Part shown: positions 6,492-6,995 of the stretch, piece by piece | How the letters are laid out: the number at the start of each line of letters is the position of its first letter | Numbering within the stretch: position 1 is the stretch's first letter | Origin: RGIG4079 sp045576735 | Lineage (GTDB): Bacteria; Bacteroidota; Bacteroidia; Bacteroidales; Muribaculaceae | Length of the DNA: 6,995 nt | Direction: 5' to 3' | NCBI GenBank assembly: GCA_045576735.1 | Contig: JAZNGZ010000038.1 | Coordinates: 1 to 6,995 of the forward strand | Position numbers and translations under genes: made by a program | The notes under the pieces: model-generated | Database searches by the model: none | What the model was told of the DNA's origin: nothing | What the model saw: only the letters and a program-made list of their open reading frames with translations

Positions 6492-6795
6492 TTGTTCCGC
6501 GTTTTCGGTTTTTGTTACGATTTATTGTTTCGAGTTCTTCCATTGTGGAGTATTGAGGAGATGAAAGAAGTTTCTTTATATCTTCGCTGTAGTCTAAAGC
6601 CTTGGCTATGGCAACAAATGCTTGCAGTGATATAGTGTGGTGTTGTTCCCATTTCGTGATAGTTGAAGTGGGCACCCCACTCATTGACGATAATGCTTTG
6701 CGTGAAAGATTGCGTTCGAGGCGACGACGTTTTGCATTTGAGGCAAGGATAGCACACAACTCATCGGGCGTTTCTATGTCAAATGTGTATAGCAT
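6469..6795 (-). CDS. hipB: HipB-like XRE-family antitoxin and autorepressor
   Basis: This 108-residue protein has a single lambda-repressor-type helix-turn-helix at about residues 13-67. SRKALSSMSG (31-40) would be the first helix of the motif and PTSTITKWEQH (42-52) the recognition helix, followed by SLQAFVAIAKALDY. A mostly polar tail (about 81-108), strongly basic at NRNKNRKRG, extends over the start of hipA and may contact the toxin or DNA. As in other HipBA pairs it would bind and inhibit HipA and repress its own operon. The start at 6795 leaves a 12-residue lead before the domain; the next Met (residue 38) would destroy the DNA-binding domain. The first of two operator-like repeats overlaps the start codon. 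Identity as hipB rests on the fold plus the overlapping hipA. Confidence 0.88.
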   Translation of the reverse strand: MLYTFDIETPDELCAILASNAKRRRLERNLSRKALSSMSGVPTSTITKWEQHHTISLQAFVAIAKALDYSEDIKKLLSSPQYSTMEELETINRNKNRKRGTNEINQRS

Positions 6796-6855
6796 ATAAG
6801 AGATATAATAGTATTAATAAAATGCTAATATAGTATATAAGAGATATAATAGTAT
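6788..6855. promoter_or_regulatory. Twin operator-like direct repeats of the hip operon
   Basis: Two 27-base copies (6788-6814 and 6829-6855) match at 26 positions and lie 41 bases apart, close to four helical turns. Each copy begins and ends with the hexamer TAG[T/C]AT (6790-6795, 6809-6814, 6831-6836, 6850-6855), 19 bases apart within a copy. Copy 1 overlaps the hipB start codon and copy 2 reaches the predicted transcription start. This is the expected layout for cooperative binding by HipB, but binding itself is inferred. Confidence 0.65.
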
Positions 6856-6861
6856 CATTTG

Positions 6862-6869
6862 CAAAGGTA
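6862..6869 (-). promoter_or_regulatory. Bacteroidetes-type -7 box for hipBA
   Basis: On the - strand this reads TACCTTTG, an exact match to TAnnTTTG, and continues as CAAA as at 2130-2137. Transcription would start near 6855, at the outer edge of the second operator repeat, leaving a leader of about 60 bases. The -33 element is weak (only a TTAG-like sequence upstream). Confidence 0.6.
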
Positions 6870-6995
6870 TTAAAATTATTTGACTAATAACTAATTTTTT
6901 AGATAAATTTGAGAAATGAGAAATAATTCATAAATTTTTAAATGCTAAAAGGTAATCATTTTCAGTGTCTTACAAAGAATTCATCCTGAAATTTG

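Noticed and set aside
6602..6799. A 65-codon + strand frame opposite the antitoxin gene.
   Set aside because: It is antisense to a well-supported helix-turn-helix gene and has no features of its own.
6788..6855. The paired repeats as a minimal CRISPR array.
   Set aside because: There are only two copies with a 14-base gap, no cas genes, and a position at a toxin-antitoxin promoter, which fits operators much better.
6870..6960. AT-rich stretch upstream of the hip promoter, searched for a small gene or RNA.
   Set aside because: No open frame, stable hairpin or recognisable motif was seen.
6962..6995. Possible C-terminal end of a gene entering from the right on the - strand (reads KFQDEFFVRH then stop).
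   Set aside because: Only about ten codons are visible, too few to separate from chance; it needs the neighbouring sequence.

Overview
The window looks like chromosomal DNA of a gut-type Bacteroidales (Bacteroides / Muribaculaceae / Barnesiella-like). The evidence is AT-rich sequence, start codons mostly without a clear Shine-Dalgarno sequence, promoters with the Bacteroidetes -7 box TAnnTTTG, a DUF5723-type outer-membrane protein, and the Bacteroidetes form of RHS core ('ARW...TTMDPLCEKY...SPYLYCAGNP'). The exact genus cannot be read from the sequence.

Layout. (1) 1-280 is non-coding. Its first ~140 bases are a GC-rich, hairpin-containing block that resembles an interspersed repeat, followed by an AT-rich leader. 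(2) 281-1956 is a very AT-rich, tightly overlapping three-gene operon on the + strand. It holds a 324-residue 'mini-RHS' protein (secretion-type N-terminus, a single RHS core, and a C-terminal domain with an HExxH zinc-metallopeptidase motif), then a small lipoprotein and a small secreted protein. The layout resembles a polymorphic toxin tip with candidate immunity proteins, but the large RHS/YD repeat body is absent. (3) 1957-2184 is a promoter region that may also carry a decayed coding remnant. (4) 2185-5326 is a two-gene + strand operon of core-genome character: a 584-residue lipoprotein and a 454-residue DUF5723-type outer-membrane barrel. (5) 5350-5382 is a strong hairpin placed to end both convergent transcripts. 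(6) 5385-6795 on the - strand is a complete HipBA-type toxin-antitoxin operon: an XRE-family antitoxin overlapping a HipA-family kinase. A recognisable promoter and two near-identical 27-bp operator-like repeats lie upstream. (7) 6870-6995 is AT-rich and shows nothing convincing.

How the parts work together. Two separate conflict or stress modules flank a housekeeping-type envelope operon: the RHS-tip metallopeptidase cassette on the left and HipBA on the right. The most notable items are the in-frame RHS mini-gene with its metallopeptidase tip and two unrecognised small exported proteins, the twin operator repeats between the hip promoter and the hipB start, and the CxxCxxCxxC cluster in the envelope lipoprotein.
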